64,000 nucleotides of DNA from Mycolicibacterium boenickei (GCF_010731295.1 NZ_AP022579.1:1984001-2048000); one strand, 5' to 3'. Counted from the first letter of the stretch, positions 1 to 10,120 are shown. Notes: generated by a model from the letters alone, not told the origin. Translations and numbers: made by a program.

Positions 1-2
1 CC

Positions 3-1627
<1,625 letters not shown>

Positions 1628-1631
<4 letters not shown>

Positions 1632-2269
1632 GCGAGAACGATTCGCACGAGCCGGTGACCATCACCGACAAACGGCGCATCGATCCCGACACCGGTGAGG
1701 TTCGTGAGCAGGCGCCGGCCCCTGGTGGGCCGGCGTCCGCCGCCTCCGATGCCGGTGCGCCGGCGAGCGAGAGCGACGAGGTTGCCGAGCTCAAGGCCAC
1801 GCTGCAACGCGTGAAGGCCGAATACGACAATTACCGCAAGCGGGCACTGCGCGATCAGCAGGTCACCGCCGACCGGGCCAAGGCTGCCGTCATCACCCAG
1901 TTGCTGGGTGTGCTCGACGACCTCGACCGGGCCCGCAGCCATGGTGACCTGGAATCCGGACCGCTCAAGTCGGTTGCTGACAAGCTCGTCAGTGCCCTTG
2001 AAGGTCAAGGTCTTTCCGGATTCGGCGTGGAGGGTGACGAGTTCGACCCGTCGCTGCACGAGGCTGTGCAGCATGAGGGCGAAGGCACCCATCCCGTTGT
2101 CGGGACCGTGATGCGCCGGGGCTACAAGATCGGTGACCAGGTGGTCAGGCACGCCCTCGTCGGCGTGGTCGACACGGTGCCCGAGTCCGACGCAGGTGCG
2201 GATTCCCCGGCGGGGACAGCGAATAACGCTGACGCCACCGGCGGTCAGGCCGCAGAATCAGACAATTAG
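1628..2269 (+). CDS. grpE: Nucleotide exchange factor GrpE
   Basis: GrpE releases ADP from DnaK. The 213-residue product has an acidic, proline-rich disordered N-terminus (about residues 1-55), a long helix starting near [20 protein letters not shown], and the C-terminal beta-domain with the typical [25 protein letters not shown] stretch. The GTG start lies inside the dnaK stop (GTGA overlap). The C-terminus is a low-complexity Ala/Asp/Gly tail. Family, position and length all agree. Confidence 0.97.
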
Positions 2270-2293
2270 ACAATCCAACTAGAGAGAAGAGGT

Positions 2294-2301
2294 AAGGAGG
2301 T
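2294..2301 (+). promoter_or_regulatory. Strong ribosome binding site of dnaJ
   Basis: AAGGAGGT is a full match to the anti-Shine-Dalgarno sequence, 5 nt before the dnaJ ATG at 2307. It fixes the start and suggests dnaJ is translated independently of grpE (37-nt gap). Confidence 0.85.
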
Positions 2302-2306
2302 GGCGC

Positions 2307-3473
2307 ATGGCCCAACGCGAGTGGGTCGAGAAGGACTTCTATAAAGAACTCGGCGTCTCCTCTGACGCCAGCGCCGACGAGATCAAGAAGGCCTACCGGA
2401 AACTGGCCTCCGAACTGCATCCGGACCGCAATCCCGATTCGGGAGCGGCCGAGCGGTTCAAGGCGGTTTCCGAGGCGAACAGTGTTTTGTCGGACCCCGC
2501 GAAGCGCAAGGAGTATGACGAGACCCGCCGGCTGTTCGCCGGGGGTGGGCGTCGGTTCAACACGGGCGGAAACTTCAGTGGCGGGTTCGGTTCCGACGGA
2601 GCCGAATTCAACCTCGGAGACCTGTTCGACGCGGCCGGTCAGAGCGGCGGCGCCAACATCGGTGACCTCTTCGGTGGGTTGTTCGGGCGCGGTGCGCAAC
2701 CGCGGCCGAGTCGGCCGCGCCGGGGCAACGACCTGGAAACCGAAACCGAACTGTCCTTCCTGGAAGCCACCAAGGGCGTGGCCATGCCGCTGCGGCTGAC
2801 CAGCCCGGCTCCGTGCACCAACTGTCATGGCAGTGGTGCGCGGCCGGGCACCAGCCCCAAGGTATGCCCGAACTGCAACGGCTCGGGCGTGGTCAACCGC
2901 AACCAGGGGGCGTTCGGATTCTCCGAACCCTGCACCGAATGCCGGGGCAGCGGCTCGATCATCGAGCACCCCTGCGCCGAATGTCAGGGCACGGGCGTCA
3001 CGACCCGGACCCGCACGATCAACGTGCGGATTCCACCGGGCGTCGAGGACGGTCAGCGCATCCGGCTGGCCGGCCAGGGTGAAGCCGGGCTGCGCGGTGC
3101 GCCGTCGGGCGACCTCTACGTCACCGTGCACGTGCGTCCGGACAAGGTGTTCGGGCGGGACGGCGACGACCTGACTGTCAGCGTTCCGGTCAGCTTCCAC
3201 GAGTTGGCATTGGGGACAACGCTTTCCGTTCCCACGCTGGATGGCAAGGTCGGAGTGCGGGTGCCCAAGGGCACGTCCGACGGCCGGATCCTGCGGGTGC
3301 GCGGACGCGGGGTGCCCAAACGCTCAGGCGGCCACGGTGACCTGCTGGTCACGGTGAAGGTCGCGGTGCCGCCCAACCTGGAAGGTGAAGCGGCAGAGGC
3401 GCTGGAGGCTTATGCGAAAGCCGAACGGGCCAGCGGTTTCGATCCGCGGGCCGGATGGGCAGGCAACATATGA
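2307..3473 (+). CDS. dnaJ: Chaperone protein DnaJ (DnaJ1)
   Basis: Hsp40 co-chaperone that delivers substrate to DnaK and stimulates its ATPase. The 388 residues show a J-domain at about 10-75 with the HPD triad in LHPDRNP, a Gly/Phe-rich linker (about 80-140), and a zinc-binding domain with four CxxCxGxG repeats ([32 protein letters not shown]). The C-terminal beta-sandwich domains follow. The full zinc finger makes this a type I DnaJ. Its stop overlaps the hspR start by 4 bp (ATGA). Confidence 0.97.
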   Translation: MAQREWVEKDFYKELGVSSDASADEIKKAYRKLASELHPDRNPDSGAAERFKAVSEANSVLSDPAKRKEYDETRRLFAGGGRRFNTGGNFSGGFGSDGAEFNLGDLFDAAGQSGGANIGDLFGGLFGRGAQPRPSRPRRGNDLETETELSFLEATKGVAMPLRLTSPAPCTNCHGSGARPGTSPKVCPNCNGSGVVNRNQGAFGFSEPCTECRGSGSIIEHPCAECQGTGVTTRTRTINVRIPPGVEDGQRIRLAGQGEAGLRGAPSGDLYVTVHVRPDKVFGRDGDDLTVSVPVSFHELALGTTLSVPTLDGKVGVRVPKGTSDGRILRVRGRGVPKRSGGHGDLLVTVKVAVPPNLEGEAAEALEAYAKAERASGFDPRAGWAGNI

Positions 3474-3844
3474 GCCAGCGGAAAGAGGAAGCACGCACGT
3501 TCTTGATCTCGGTGGCCGCCGAGCTGGCCGGCATGCACGCGCAGACTCTGCGCACATACGACCGGCTCGGATTGGTCAGCCCGCAGCGCAGTTCCGGCGG
3601 CGGGCGTCGCTACTCCGAGCGTGACGTCGATCTGCTCCGTGAGGTGCAGCGGCTGTCGCAGGACGAGGGCGTCAATCTGGCCGGGATCAAGCGCATCATC
3701 GAACTGACCAATCAGGTCGATGCGCTGCGCACTCGGGTTTCCGAGTTGACCCAGCAGGTGGAACAACTCAGCGATCAGCGCCGCGACGTCTCGGTGGCGT
3801 CCAAAGCAGTGGTCCTGTGGCAACCGCGCCGAGGTGCGCGTTAG
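3470..3844 (+). CDS. hspR: Heat-shock repressor HspR (MerR family)
   Basis: MerR-type repressor of the dnaK operon and clpB in actinobacteria; it binds HAIR sites with DnaK as co-repressor (family knowledge). The 124 residues contain the winged helix ([20 protein letters not shown], then RLGLVSPQR and [14 protein letters not shown]) and a C-terminal coiled coil rich in Leu/Gln (about 85-110). An in-frame ATG exists at 3455, but the ATG at 3470 overlaps the dnaJ stop and fits the usual MSQ... start. The last gene of the operon; it ends in a 4-bp convergent overlap with the next gene. A HAIR site is present at 14010-14030 in front of clpB. Confidence 0.95.
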   Translation: MSQRKEEARTFLISVAAELAGMHAQTLRTYDRLGLVSPQRSSGGGRRYSERDVDLLREVQRLSQDEGVNLAGIKRIIELTNQVDALRTRVSELTQQVEQLSDQRRDVSVASKAVVLWQPRRGAR

Positions 3845-4749
3845 CCCACTCTGATCGAAAAGGTGGCCGTCTCCGGACTTCCGGGGGCGGCCATTCTGTA
3901 ATCTCCCCGGCGCAGCGCGTCGGTCGGTGCGGCCATGGGCTCGATACCCACCACCGCATCGTTGCCCGGAGCGAAAAGTTGTGCGGCGGTGTAACCCTCG
4001 TCGAAGCTGACATCGACCCGGTGGCCGCCACCGGACAGGGTGAACACCGCACCCGGGGCGACGCCATCGAATCCGTCGTCGAGTTCGGTCGCGCCCAGCC
4101 GCCTGGCCCCGCCCGGCCACTCCAGGGATTCGCCCGTGGGCAATCCTCGGTCGTCGACGAGTAGGTGCCGCATGACCGGGGTCTGCAACTGCCAATCTTC
4201 CCGGGGCACACCAGGAATCGTCACGTACGGGTGGTAGCCGTAGCACAGCGGCACCGACCGGTCGGCGGTCGGCGCCACGGTCGTGGACACGGTGAGGGCA
4301 CAGCCGGCCAGCGCCACCGCCATAGTGAGGCGGTGGGGGAACGGGAACGTCGCCAACAGGTCGGGGTGGGCGCCCCAGTCCAGTGAAGCGGTCAGCGTGT
4401 TGTCGGTTTGTTCGACCACCTGCCAGTCCGGGCTGGCGGCCAGCACGCCGTGCATCGGTGCTCCATGCGCGTCGGCGCGCACGCCGTTGACCCCGGGTGT
4501 CACGCGCACTGTGATGCCGTCGCCCCGATATTCATTGGCGCTCAATCGGTTCGCCCACGGGTAGAGGATCGGGATGCCCATCGTCTTGCCGTCGGTGAGG
4601 TAGGCCTGCAACCCGCGCCGCTGACCCAGGTATTCGACGCCGGTGTTCTTGTCGGCCAGCGAGGTGCAGATCATGCCCGCCGCCGGGACATACGTCGCCG
4701 TCAGCGACGACGACGGGTCATGCAGGGTGACTGGTTGAACCGCGGTCAT
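3841..4749 (-). CDS. Aldose 1-epimerase family protein
   Basis: Galactose-mutarotase-like beta-sandwich protein of 302 residues; family members interconvert alpha and beta anomers of sugars. Supporting motifs are PILYPWANRL near residue 60, HGVLAASPDW with the catalytic-type His, GYHPYV with the second His near residue 168, and the terminal GIEPMAAPTDAL containing the catalytic-type Glu. The substrate is unknown. The gene is convergent with hspR and shares 4 bp with it. It lies 18 bp downstream of the flavohemoglobin gene on the same strand, so the two may be co-transcribed. Confidence 0.85.
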   Translation of the reverse strand: MTAVQPVTLHDPSSSLTATYVPAAGMICTSLADKNTGVEYLGQRRGLQAYLTDGKTMGIPILYPWANRLSANEYRGDGITVRVTPGVNGVRADAHGAPMHGVLAASPDWQVVEQTDNTLTASLDWGAHPDLLATFPFPHRLTMAVALAGCALTVSTTVAPTADRSVPLCYGYHPYVTIPGVPREDWQLQTPVMRHLLVDDRGLPTGESLEWPGGARRLGATELDDGFDGVAPGAVFTLSGGGHRVDVSFDEGYTAAQLFAPGNDAVVGIEPMAAPTDALRRGDYRMAAPGSPETATFSIRVG

Positions 4750-4767
4750 GGCGCCAGTCTGGCATCC

Positions 4768-5934
4768 TCAGCGCGTCAGCGGGTCGTGCTGGATGCGCTC
4801 GGCCGGAGCCCCCCGCTCGACCAGGGCGGCTTTGGTGGCAGTGACCATGTCCGGGCCGCCGCAGATGAGGATTTGCCGATCGCCCCAGTTGCCGTACCTG
4901 GTCACCACCTCGGCCAGGGTGCCGGTCTGGCGTACATGCAGGCCGCGCGGCGGCTGGACGCTCGGATACTGGCCGGCCCAAGGCGGGTCCGTGCTGTACT
5001 CCGACACCGGCGTCACCGACAGCCACGGATTCGTCGAAGCGATGTGCCACAGCGTTTTCAGGTCGTACAGATCGCACGGATAGCGGCCACCGAAGAACAG
5101 GTGCACGCGCGGATTCTCGCCGTGCAACGTCATGTCCATGATGATGTTGCGCAGCGGCGCCAAGCCGGTGCTGCCCGCGACCATCAGCACATCTTCGCCG
5201 TCGCGGTCGACATGCAACCCGCCGTGCGGGCTGGACATGCGCCAGCGGTCCCCGATCTTGGTCTCGGCGACGATCGCGGTGCTCACCATGCCACCGGGCA
5301 CAGATCGGATGTGGAACTCGATGCCCCCGGACCGGTCGGAGGGGACCGCCGGGCTCAGGTACCGCCACCGGCGCGGCCACTGCGGTACCTGGACGGTCAC
5401 GTACTGGCCGGGGTGGTAGAACAGCGCCTGGTCGAGCTGCAGCCGGATCACCGAGACGTCGCGGGTGACCCGGTGGTGCTCGATCACTGTGCCGTCGCAG
5501 TAGGCGGGGGAGTCCTCGGCGTCGGCCGCTCCGCGCATCACCCCGATGATCAGTGCCACGGCATCGCGGGTGGCCTCGGCCAGCCGGTCATCCCATTCGG
5601 GCTCGAGATGGCGATGCAGCGCGTTGTACAGCGCCTCCTGCATGGAGTCGTAATGGCTCTGCGTCACACCGTATTTGCGGTGGTCGCGCCCGAGCTGAGC
5701 CAGGAACGCCACCGGCTCCTCGGCGCGCTGCGCGATCAGCTCACCGAACAGCCAGGTGAGGGCTCGGGCGAAGACGTCGCGCTGGCTGTCCATGTCGGGA
5801 GGGAACAGATCGCGGGCCGAGAGGTCGGTGGCGAACCACTGGGTGTAGAAATCGCGGATCAGCGTCGCGGAGCCCTGCTTGGGGTCGACAGCGTTCTGGA
5901 GCGTCTCCAGTGCTTGACGGTCATCGAGTCCCAC
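4768..5934 (-). CDS. Flavohemoglobin-like protein (globin plus FAD/NAD reductase)
   Basis: A 388-residue fusion of an N-terminal globin (about 1-135; proximal-type His85 in GRDHRKYGV, Tyr30 and Gln51 at likely distal positions) and a ferredoxin-NADP reductase module (FAD domain about 145-240 with HPGQYVTVQVP; NAD domain about 245-388 with VAGSTGLAPLRN and CGGPDM). The order matches NO-detoxifying flavohemoglobins. It resembles the mycobacterial type II form (Rv0385-like) reported to have altered flavin binding; here the FAD motif reads RYLS (191-194) where the canonical form is RxYS. NO dioxygenase activity is therefore not assured. It overlaps the upstream membrane-protein gene by 14 bp. Confidence 0.88.
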   Translation of the reverse strand: MGLDDRQALETLQNAVDPKQGSATLIRDFYTQWFATDLSARDLFPPDMDSQRDVFARALTWLFGELIAQRAEEPVAFLAQLGRDHRKYGVTQSHYDSMQEALYNALHRHLEPEWDDRLAEATRDAVALIIGVMRGAADAEDSPAYCDGTVIEHHRVTRDVSVIRLQLDQALFYHPGQYVTVQVPQWPRRWRYLSPAVPSDRSGGIEFHIRSVPGGMVSTAIVAETKIGDRWRMSSPHGGLHVDRDGEDVLMVAGSTGLAPLRNIIMDMTLHGENPRVHLFFGGRYPCDLYDLKTLWHIASTNPWLSVTPVSEYSTDPPWAGQYPSVQPPRGLHVRQTGTLAEVVTRYGNWGDRQILICGGPDMVTATKAALVERGAPAERIQHDPLTR

Positions 5935-6955
5935 GACGTCGCATCATAGGCGCGGAACTTCCCGGCCGCCGCAAAGCGGCGATGATCACCAACGTCAGCC
6001 CGGCCAGCACCCAGCAACTGAGCACGATGATCGCCAGGTCCGCGCCCGCGCCGCCGAAGTATGCGGTGGATCGCAGCAGCGTCGCGGTGGCACCCTGTGG
6101 CAACAATTGGCCGAGCTGGCCCCAGCCGGCGGGCAGCATCTCGGGCGCGGCCGTCAACCCCGACAGCGGGTTGCCCAGCAGCAGCGCCAGCGCGGCGCCC
6201 AGCCCGAGGCCCACCTTGCCGAAGAGTGAGCCCAGTCCGAGAACGGTCAGTCCGGCCGCGGCGATCCCCAATGTCAGGCCGGCGGCCACTCCCCAGAAGT
6301 TCGAGTCGATCGAACCGAATACGTACTGGAGCAGGGCCGCGACGGTGATCCCGGCCACCGCGGAGAACACGATCGCGGTGACCAGCCGGGTCCACACCTC
6401 ACGCCGCAACACCAGCACGAGCGCGACGGCGGGCAGGATCCCGGCCAGGGTGATCGGCAGGGCGGAGGCGGCCAGGCCGGTGCCGCGCGGATCCTGGCTG
6501 GTCGGCGGGGCCAGGTCTTCGGTGTGCAAGGTCATGCCGGAGTGCGCGGCGATGCCGGTGCCGATCTGGGTGAGCAGTTGCGCGACGGCGGGGCTGCCCC
6601 CGGTGGCGGTCAGCAAGGTCGGGCCCTCTGGTCCGAAAGCGATGCCGCCGTAGACGTTTCGATTGAGGATCGCCTCACGCAGGGCTGCCTCGCCGGGGTA
6701 GTAGGTCACCGCGAAGGCGCCCGGGGCCTGCTGTTCCAGGCGCTCGGCCACCTGGCTGGTGGCGGCCTGGGGTCCTGCGGCACCGATCGGAATGTCGTTG
6801 GGCTTGGAACGCGAGGCGGGCAGGGCGAACGCGATGGCGACGATCGCGATCGCGATGGTCAGCACGGCGACTACGCCCACGGCGCGCAGGGCGGCCGGCG
6901 GTTCGTGTTCGGGTGCCGCGTGGTGGACGGGTGTCGTGGCCTGGGGCGAGAGCAT
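5921..6955 (-). CDS. Polytopic membrane protein with large extracytoplasmic loop
   Basis: 344 residues. One N-terminal membrane segment (about 24-46), then a soluble region of about 115 residues, then five hydrophobic segments (about 165-330) and a basic tail. This topology resembles YhgE/Pip or DUF3533-type and ABC-2-like permeases, but I see no ATPase partner and cannot name a substrate. It is the first gene of a minus-strand run with the flavohemoglobin (14-bp overlap). It faces a TetR regulator across 99 bp that contain a palindrome, so it is probably that regulator's target. Confidence 0.75.
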   Translation of the reverse strand: MLSPQATTPVHHAAPEHEPPAALRAVGVVAVLTIAIAIVAIAFALPASRSKPNDIPIGAAGPQAATSQVAERLEQQAPGAFAVTYYPGEAALREAILNRNVYGGIAFGPEGPTLLTATGGSPAVAQLLTQIGTGIAAHSGMTLHTEDLAPPTSQDPRGTGLAASALPITLAGILPAVALVLVLRREVWTRLVTAIVFSAVAGITVAALLQYVFGSIDSNFWGVAAGLTLGIAAAGLTVLGLGSLFGKVGLGLGAALALLLGNPLSGLTAAPEMLPAGWGQLGQLLPQGATATLLRSTAYFGGAGADLAIIVLSCWVLAGLTLVIIAALRRPGSSAPMMRRRGTR

Positions 6956-7021
6956 CGTTCCCTCTTTTCATCCAATGTTGAATTAATCGGTTGATGTGAG
7001 GGTAACGCTCGGTTCGAATGT

Positions 7022-7039
7022 TTTCAACAGTCATTGAAA
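7022..7039. promoter_or_regulatory. Perfect palindrome TTTCAA-N6-TTGAAA, candidate TetR operator
   Basis: An 18-bp inverted repeat with 6-bp arms and 6-bp spacer in the divergent interval between the membrane protein (start 6955) and the TetR gene (start 7055). It sits immediately upstream of GATAGT (7041-7046), a candidate -10 element for the TetR gene. The position suits autoregulation and control of the divergent operon. Confidence 0.6.
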
Positions 7040-7054
7040 TGATAGTGTCGGTGT

Positions 7055-7687
7055 ATGGCTTCACCAGGTAAAACACCTAGCCGGCGCGGGCGACGCCAGG
7101 GTGACCCGGTGTCCCGCGACGCTGTGCTGGCGGCCGCCAAGGCGCGTTTTGCGGCCGAGGGGTACGAGAAGACGACGCTCCGGGCCATCGCTGCGGACGC
7201 GCACGTCGACGCGTCGATGGTGCTGTATCTGTTCGGCTCGAAGGCTGACCTGTTCCGGGAATCGCTGCGCCTGATCCTGGATCCGGACGTGCTCGTGGCT
7301 GCGCTGGAAGGGCCGCCCGAGGGGATCGGCGAACGCATGGTCCGCGTCTATCTGAAGATGTGGGAGTCACCCGACACCGCGGCCAGCATGCGGGTCATGC
7401 TCCAATCGGCAACATCGAATTCCGATGCGCACGTGGCATTTCGATCGTTCATGCAGGACTACGTGCTCACTGCGGTTTCCGGAGTGCTCGGCGGTGGTGG
7501 CGAGCAGGCCCGATTGCGGGCGATGCTCGCCGCGTCGAGCCTGGTCGGTACCGCGATGCTGCGCTACGTGATGGCCGTGCCGCCGATGGCGACACTCGAC
7601 GGCGAGGACGTCGTGCGCCTACTCGCGCCGACGGTGACCCGCTACCTCACTGCCGACGCGGATGAGCTGGGACTGCCTGAGCTGTAG
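7055..7687 (+). CDS. TetR family transcriptional regulator
   Basis: 210 residues. A basic N-terminal arm (SRRGRRQGDP) precedes a TetR helix-turn-helix at about 22-68 (AVLAAAKARFAAEGYEKTTL, then IAADAHVDASMVLYLFGSKADLF). The C-terminal half is a helical ligand domain with a DUF-type 'RAMLAASSLVGTAMLRYV' segment common in mycobacterial TetR proteins. It probably controls the divergent membrane-protein/flavohemoglobin operon through the palindrome at 7022-7039. Its ligand is unknown. It ends 4 bp from the convergent espD/espH-like gene. Confidence 0.9.
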   Translation: MASPGKTPSRRGRRQGDPVSRDAVLAAAKARFAAEGYEKTTLRAIAADAHVDASMVLYLFGSKADLFRESLRLILDPDVLVAALEGPPEGIGERMVRVYLKMWESPDTAASMRVMLQSATSNSDAHVAFRSFMQDYVLTAVSGVLGGGGEQARLRAMLAASSLVGTAMLRYVMAVPPMATLDGEDVVRLLAPTVTRYLTADADELGLPEL

Positions 7688-7691
7688 GTGC

Positions 7692-8279
7692 TCAGTGCTG
7701 CGGGTCGGAATGCCGTGCGATGAGCGCGAGTTCGGCCTCACCGGCCTGTTCTGGGGTGGCGAACGGCATGTTCGTGCCCACGAAATCCCGGGCCTCACGG
7801 AAATCCATGCCCTGCTCGACGAGCATGTTCACCACTCCGACGTGCACCACCGCCGTCGCACGTTTGGCGGCCACGCCGGCCACGAAGCGGATCTCGTCGG
7901 CCAGTTGGGCCTCGGTCAGGGTGGTCACCTTGGGGTCCAAGTCCACCTGGGCGACGGAGCCGTTGAGATAGGCGGTGACGGTGACGGTGCCAGGCGGATT
8001 GACGGCCTGGACGACCGGGATCTGTTCTTCGTCTTCAGCGGGTGTCTCGGCGTCGATGGCACCGAACCCGTCGTCCTCGTCCTCGACGTCGTGGTTGGTG
8101 TAGTCGTGGACCGCGTCGAGACCCACTCCGTGATCGACGGCCTCGGCGGTGCCGTAGTCGTCCAGGGCGTCGAGTCCGGAGGCGTCGTCGTCGAACACCG
8201 GGGTGTCGAAGTCGAGCGCGTCGAGGCCGTTGTCGTCGGCGTCGGTGTCGTCCCAGTCGTCCGGACCATGAGGCGTCAT
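7692..8279 (-). CDS. EspD/EspH-like ESX-1 secretion-associated protein
   Basis: 195 residues. The very acidic N-terminal half repeats LDALD-type units (GLDALDFDTP, GLDALDDYGT, GLDAVHDYT), as in EspH (Rv3867). The C-terminal half carries VNPPGTVTVTAYLNGSV and LTEAQLADEI, matching the conserved segment of EspD (Rv3614c) and EspH. Those proteins act in the cytoplasm to stabilise or chaperone EspA/EspE-type substrates of ESX-1. It is the third gene of an espA-espC-espD/H-like run, 52 bp after the second. The assignment rests on motif similarity recalled from the M. tuberculosis proteins. Confidence 0.82.
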   Translation of the reverse strand: MTPHGPDDWDDTDADDNGLDALDFDTPVFDDDASGLDALDDYGTAEAVDHGVGLDAVHDYTNHDVEDEDDGFGAIDAETPAEDEEQIPVVQAVNPPGTVTVTAYLNGSVAQVDLDPKVTTLTEAQLADEIRFVAGVAAKRATAVVHVGVVNMLVEQGMDFREARDFVGTNMPFATPEQAGEAELALIARHSDPQH

Positions 8280-8331
8280 GTGTTAGTCATATCCCATCGT
8301 GGTCCACAGGCCCACAATTGGTCGGTCAAGC

Positions 8332-8652
8332 TCACCTCGGGTGCATCTCCTTGCCGATGTCTGCTCCGGCTTGGGTGTCGGTCTGGTCGTACTGTGTTGC
8401 GGAGACCTTCAGTTTCTCCGACATATCCTGCGATACGGCAGCCATCGCTGCGCATGCGGCGGCGCGTGCATTGTCGGCCATCGCGAGTGCGGTGATGCTG
8501 ACAGCGCAGACCGGACCGTGATTTACCAACATGGAGGCGCAGACACCGTCGGTGACTTCGGCTGTCAGCTCGATGTACTTCTTTGCTATGCCTTGACCGT
8601 CAGACAGTTCCTGAATATGGGCGGTAGTAACGCCCAGCGTGCCGTCAGACAT
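8332..8652 (-). CDS. EspC/EspF-like ESX-1 secretion-associated substrate
   Basis: 106 residues, the length of EspC (Rv3615c, 103) and EspF. It has the family pattern of a central VNHGPVCAVSI (compare AITHGPYCSQF in EspC) and, near the C-terminus, YDQTD (88-92), which fits the type VII secretion signal YxxxD/E. Two helices would form the usual hairpin. The ATG at 8652 has a good ribosome site (GGAAGG) and lies 8 bp inside the preceding espA-like gene. A longer upstream frame to 8820 exists but has no such support. Probably secreted together with its neighbour. Confidence 0.85.
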   Translation of the reverse strand: MSDGTLGVTTAHIQELSDGQGIAKKYIELTAEVTDGVCASMLVNHGPVCAVSITALAMADNARAAACAAMAAVSQDMSEKLKVSATQYDQTDTQAGADIGKEMHPR

Positions 8653-9535
8653 TGATCGATCCTTCCCCAGTCCCTGTCGACGAGCCGGCCGACGGAGACC
8701 ACGGTGTTGAAGTCGTATTTCCACCTGGCGGTGATACGAACGCTGGCGGAGCTCCCTTGGGCTTGGCGCCGGCAGCAACTTGTTGATAGGCGTTGGCTGC
8801 TTGCTGGAACTTCTGTGCATTCGCCAGAGTCAGCGCCTCCATGGTCCCAAATGCCCCTAGAGCGATGGGCATCGCTCCCGCGACTGCACCGAGCTCGAAC
8901 GCCATCTGTTGCGCCGGCCCCGTCGGCGGGATTTTTCCAATGACAATCGCAATCGGGATACAGATGGTCAGCGACGTCGCGACGATTTCGAGGGCGGTAC
9001 GTGTGTTGTCAATCTGCTGCGCCTCGTCGGCAATGATGCCTTTTACTTCCGTATCGATTTTGCCCATCGCGACTGCACGTTCCTGCTGCCGTTCGTTCTC
9101 ACCGGCGTAGGCCTGCGATCCACTGCCATGCCACTGCTCGGTGGGCATTGCACGCTCCAAGGTGTCTGAGATCGCCTTGAAACCGTTTGCTCCCTTAGCG
9201 AACCGATCACCGGTCTCCGGATCGCCGACGCCGCACATCAACTGCATGCCATTGATGGCGAGAAGGGCCGCGCCGATGATGGGTGTACCGAAGCCCTGAA
9301 TCCTTTTTGCCGACGAGCTGTATGAGCTGAAGCTGGTAGGGGTCACCCCGAAGAGTTTGTCCGCGCCAAACTCGCCGACCATCTGCGCTGCGCCTATGCC
9401 GTCTGCCACAAAGCCGAGTTTGGCGAGGCTCGCTTTTGCCGGATCCTCCGAATCCTTGGCGTCCAGATGCTCCCAAAAGCCCTTGCCTGCGAAGCCGATC
9501 TCGACAACCTTCTGGACGTGCTCCAGCTTGCTCAT
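8645..9535 (-). CDS. EspA/EspE-like ESX-1 substrate protein
   Basis: 296 residues, shorter than EspA (392) or EspE (402). The diagnostic segment is MPTEQWHGSGSQAYAGEN (about 130-147), which contains the WxG turn (W135) and matches the EspA stretch WLGSAADKYAGKN. A coiled-coil-like region (150-185) and two hydrophobic segments (about 185-203 and 212-232) follow. The Pro/Ser/Thr/Gly-rich tail is disordered. There is no Sec signal, as expected for type VII substrates. The ATG at 9535 follows GGGGAAGGGG; a longer in-frame start at 9613 has no ribosome site. First gene of the three-gene run; no espG or ESX core genes lie nearby. Confidence 0.82.
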   Translation of the reverse strand: MSKLEHVQKVVEIGFAGKGFWEHLDAKDSEDPAKASLAKLGFVADGIGAAQMVGEFGADKLFGVTPTSFSSYSSSAKRIQGFGTPIIGAALLAINGMQLMCGVGDPETGDRFAKGANGFKAISDTLERAMPTEQWHGSGSQAYAGENERQQERAVAMGKIDTEVKGIIADEAQQIDNTRTALEIVATSLTICIPIAIVIGKIPPTGPAQQMAFELGAVAGAMPIALGAFGTMEALTLANAQKFQQAANAYQQVAAGAKPKGAPPAFVSPPGGNTTSTPWSPSAGSSTGTGEGSINV

Positions 9536-9667
9536 TGGCCCCCTTCCCCTATTGCTTCGCAACCTTAACAGCGTGATCACTGACCTCAGCGCGGCAATTT
9601 GAGCGGTGAGCATCGGGCCCGCCGGCTAGGGGTGCGGCTATGGGGTACTGGGCCGACGTGGCCTGGT

Positions 9668-9673
9668 TAGACT
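9668..9673 (+). promoter_or_regulatory. -10 element TAGACT, leaderless-type promoter
   Basis: TAGACT lies exactly 6 nt before the ATG at 9680, with no ribosome site between them. This is the mycobacterial leaderless layout. The second copy of the duplicated pair has the same layout at 10607. Confidence 0.55.
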
Positions 9674-9679
9674 GCGAAC

Positions 9680-10120
9680 ATGCTGGTTCTGGGGGGAGGG
9701 TTTGTCCCGCTGTCGGGACGAAGTTGGCCGGACACTCCGCAAGAAGCATTGGCTCGTGCGATCTTCTTAATCCTCTTGGCGGCAGTGGTCATCCCGGCCG
9801 TGTATTGGATTTGCTGGTGGTTCACTACGAATCGGCCGATGGCCTACCAGCGGCAATTGGCGAAGGCGTCGGCTGAGTTCCGTGCCCGCTGGTCGGCTGG
9901 CCAACTCAACTGCGCGCCCTATGACCAGTTGGACGAGGAGGCGCAACGGTGTTGGCTGTTGATTCTTCTGCTCGAGGAGCGTCAGTTGGAGGCATCCGGT
10001 GCTGAGGAGTCATCTACAGACGTTGCCGCTGTGCGTCAGTGGCTGGACAGCGTGGTGGCGGCATTGAACGCAGCCGCCGCGCGAGATCGGCAGGCTGCCG
10101 GTGCGGGGGATTCGTGGTGA
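9680..10120 (+). CDS. Small membrane protein A1 of a duplicated pair, function unknown
   Basis: 146 residues, not recognised. One N-terminal membrane segment (about 23-47, rich in Ile/Leu/Trp) is followed by a cytoplasm-type helical domain with FRARWSAGQLNCAPYDQLDE and EAQRCW. The tail has AAVRQWLDSVVAALN. The same core (FxxRW, then APYxxL, then EAxR) recurs in the next three genes; the tail is closest to that of A2 at 10619. It is divergent from the espA-like gene (144-bp interval), with GTGA overlap to the next gene. Confidence 0.75.
   Translation: MLVLGGGFVPLSGRSWPDTPQEALARAIFLILLAAVVIPAVYWICWWFTTNRPMAYQRQLAKASAEFRARWSAGQLNCAPYDQLDEEAQRCWLLILLLEERQLEASGAEESSTDVAAVRQWLDSVVAALNAAAARDRQAAGAGDSW

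Noticed and set aside
4408..5949. 513-codon plus-strand frame over the epimerase/flavohemoglobin region
   Set aside because: Antisense shadow; both minus-strand genes have complete domain motifs.
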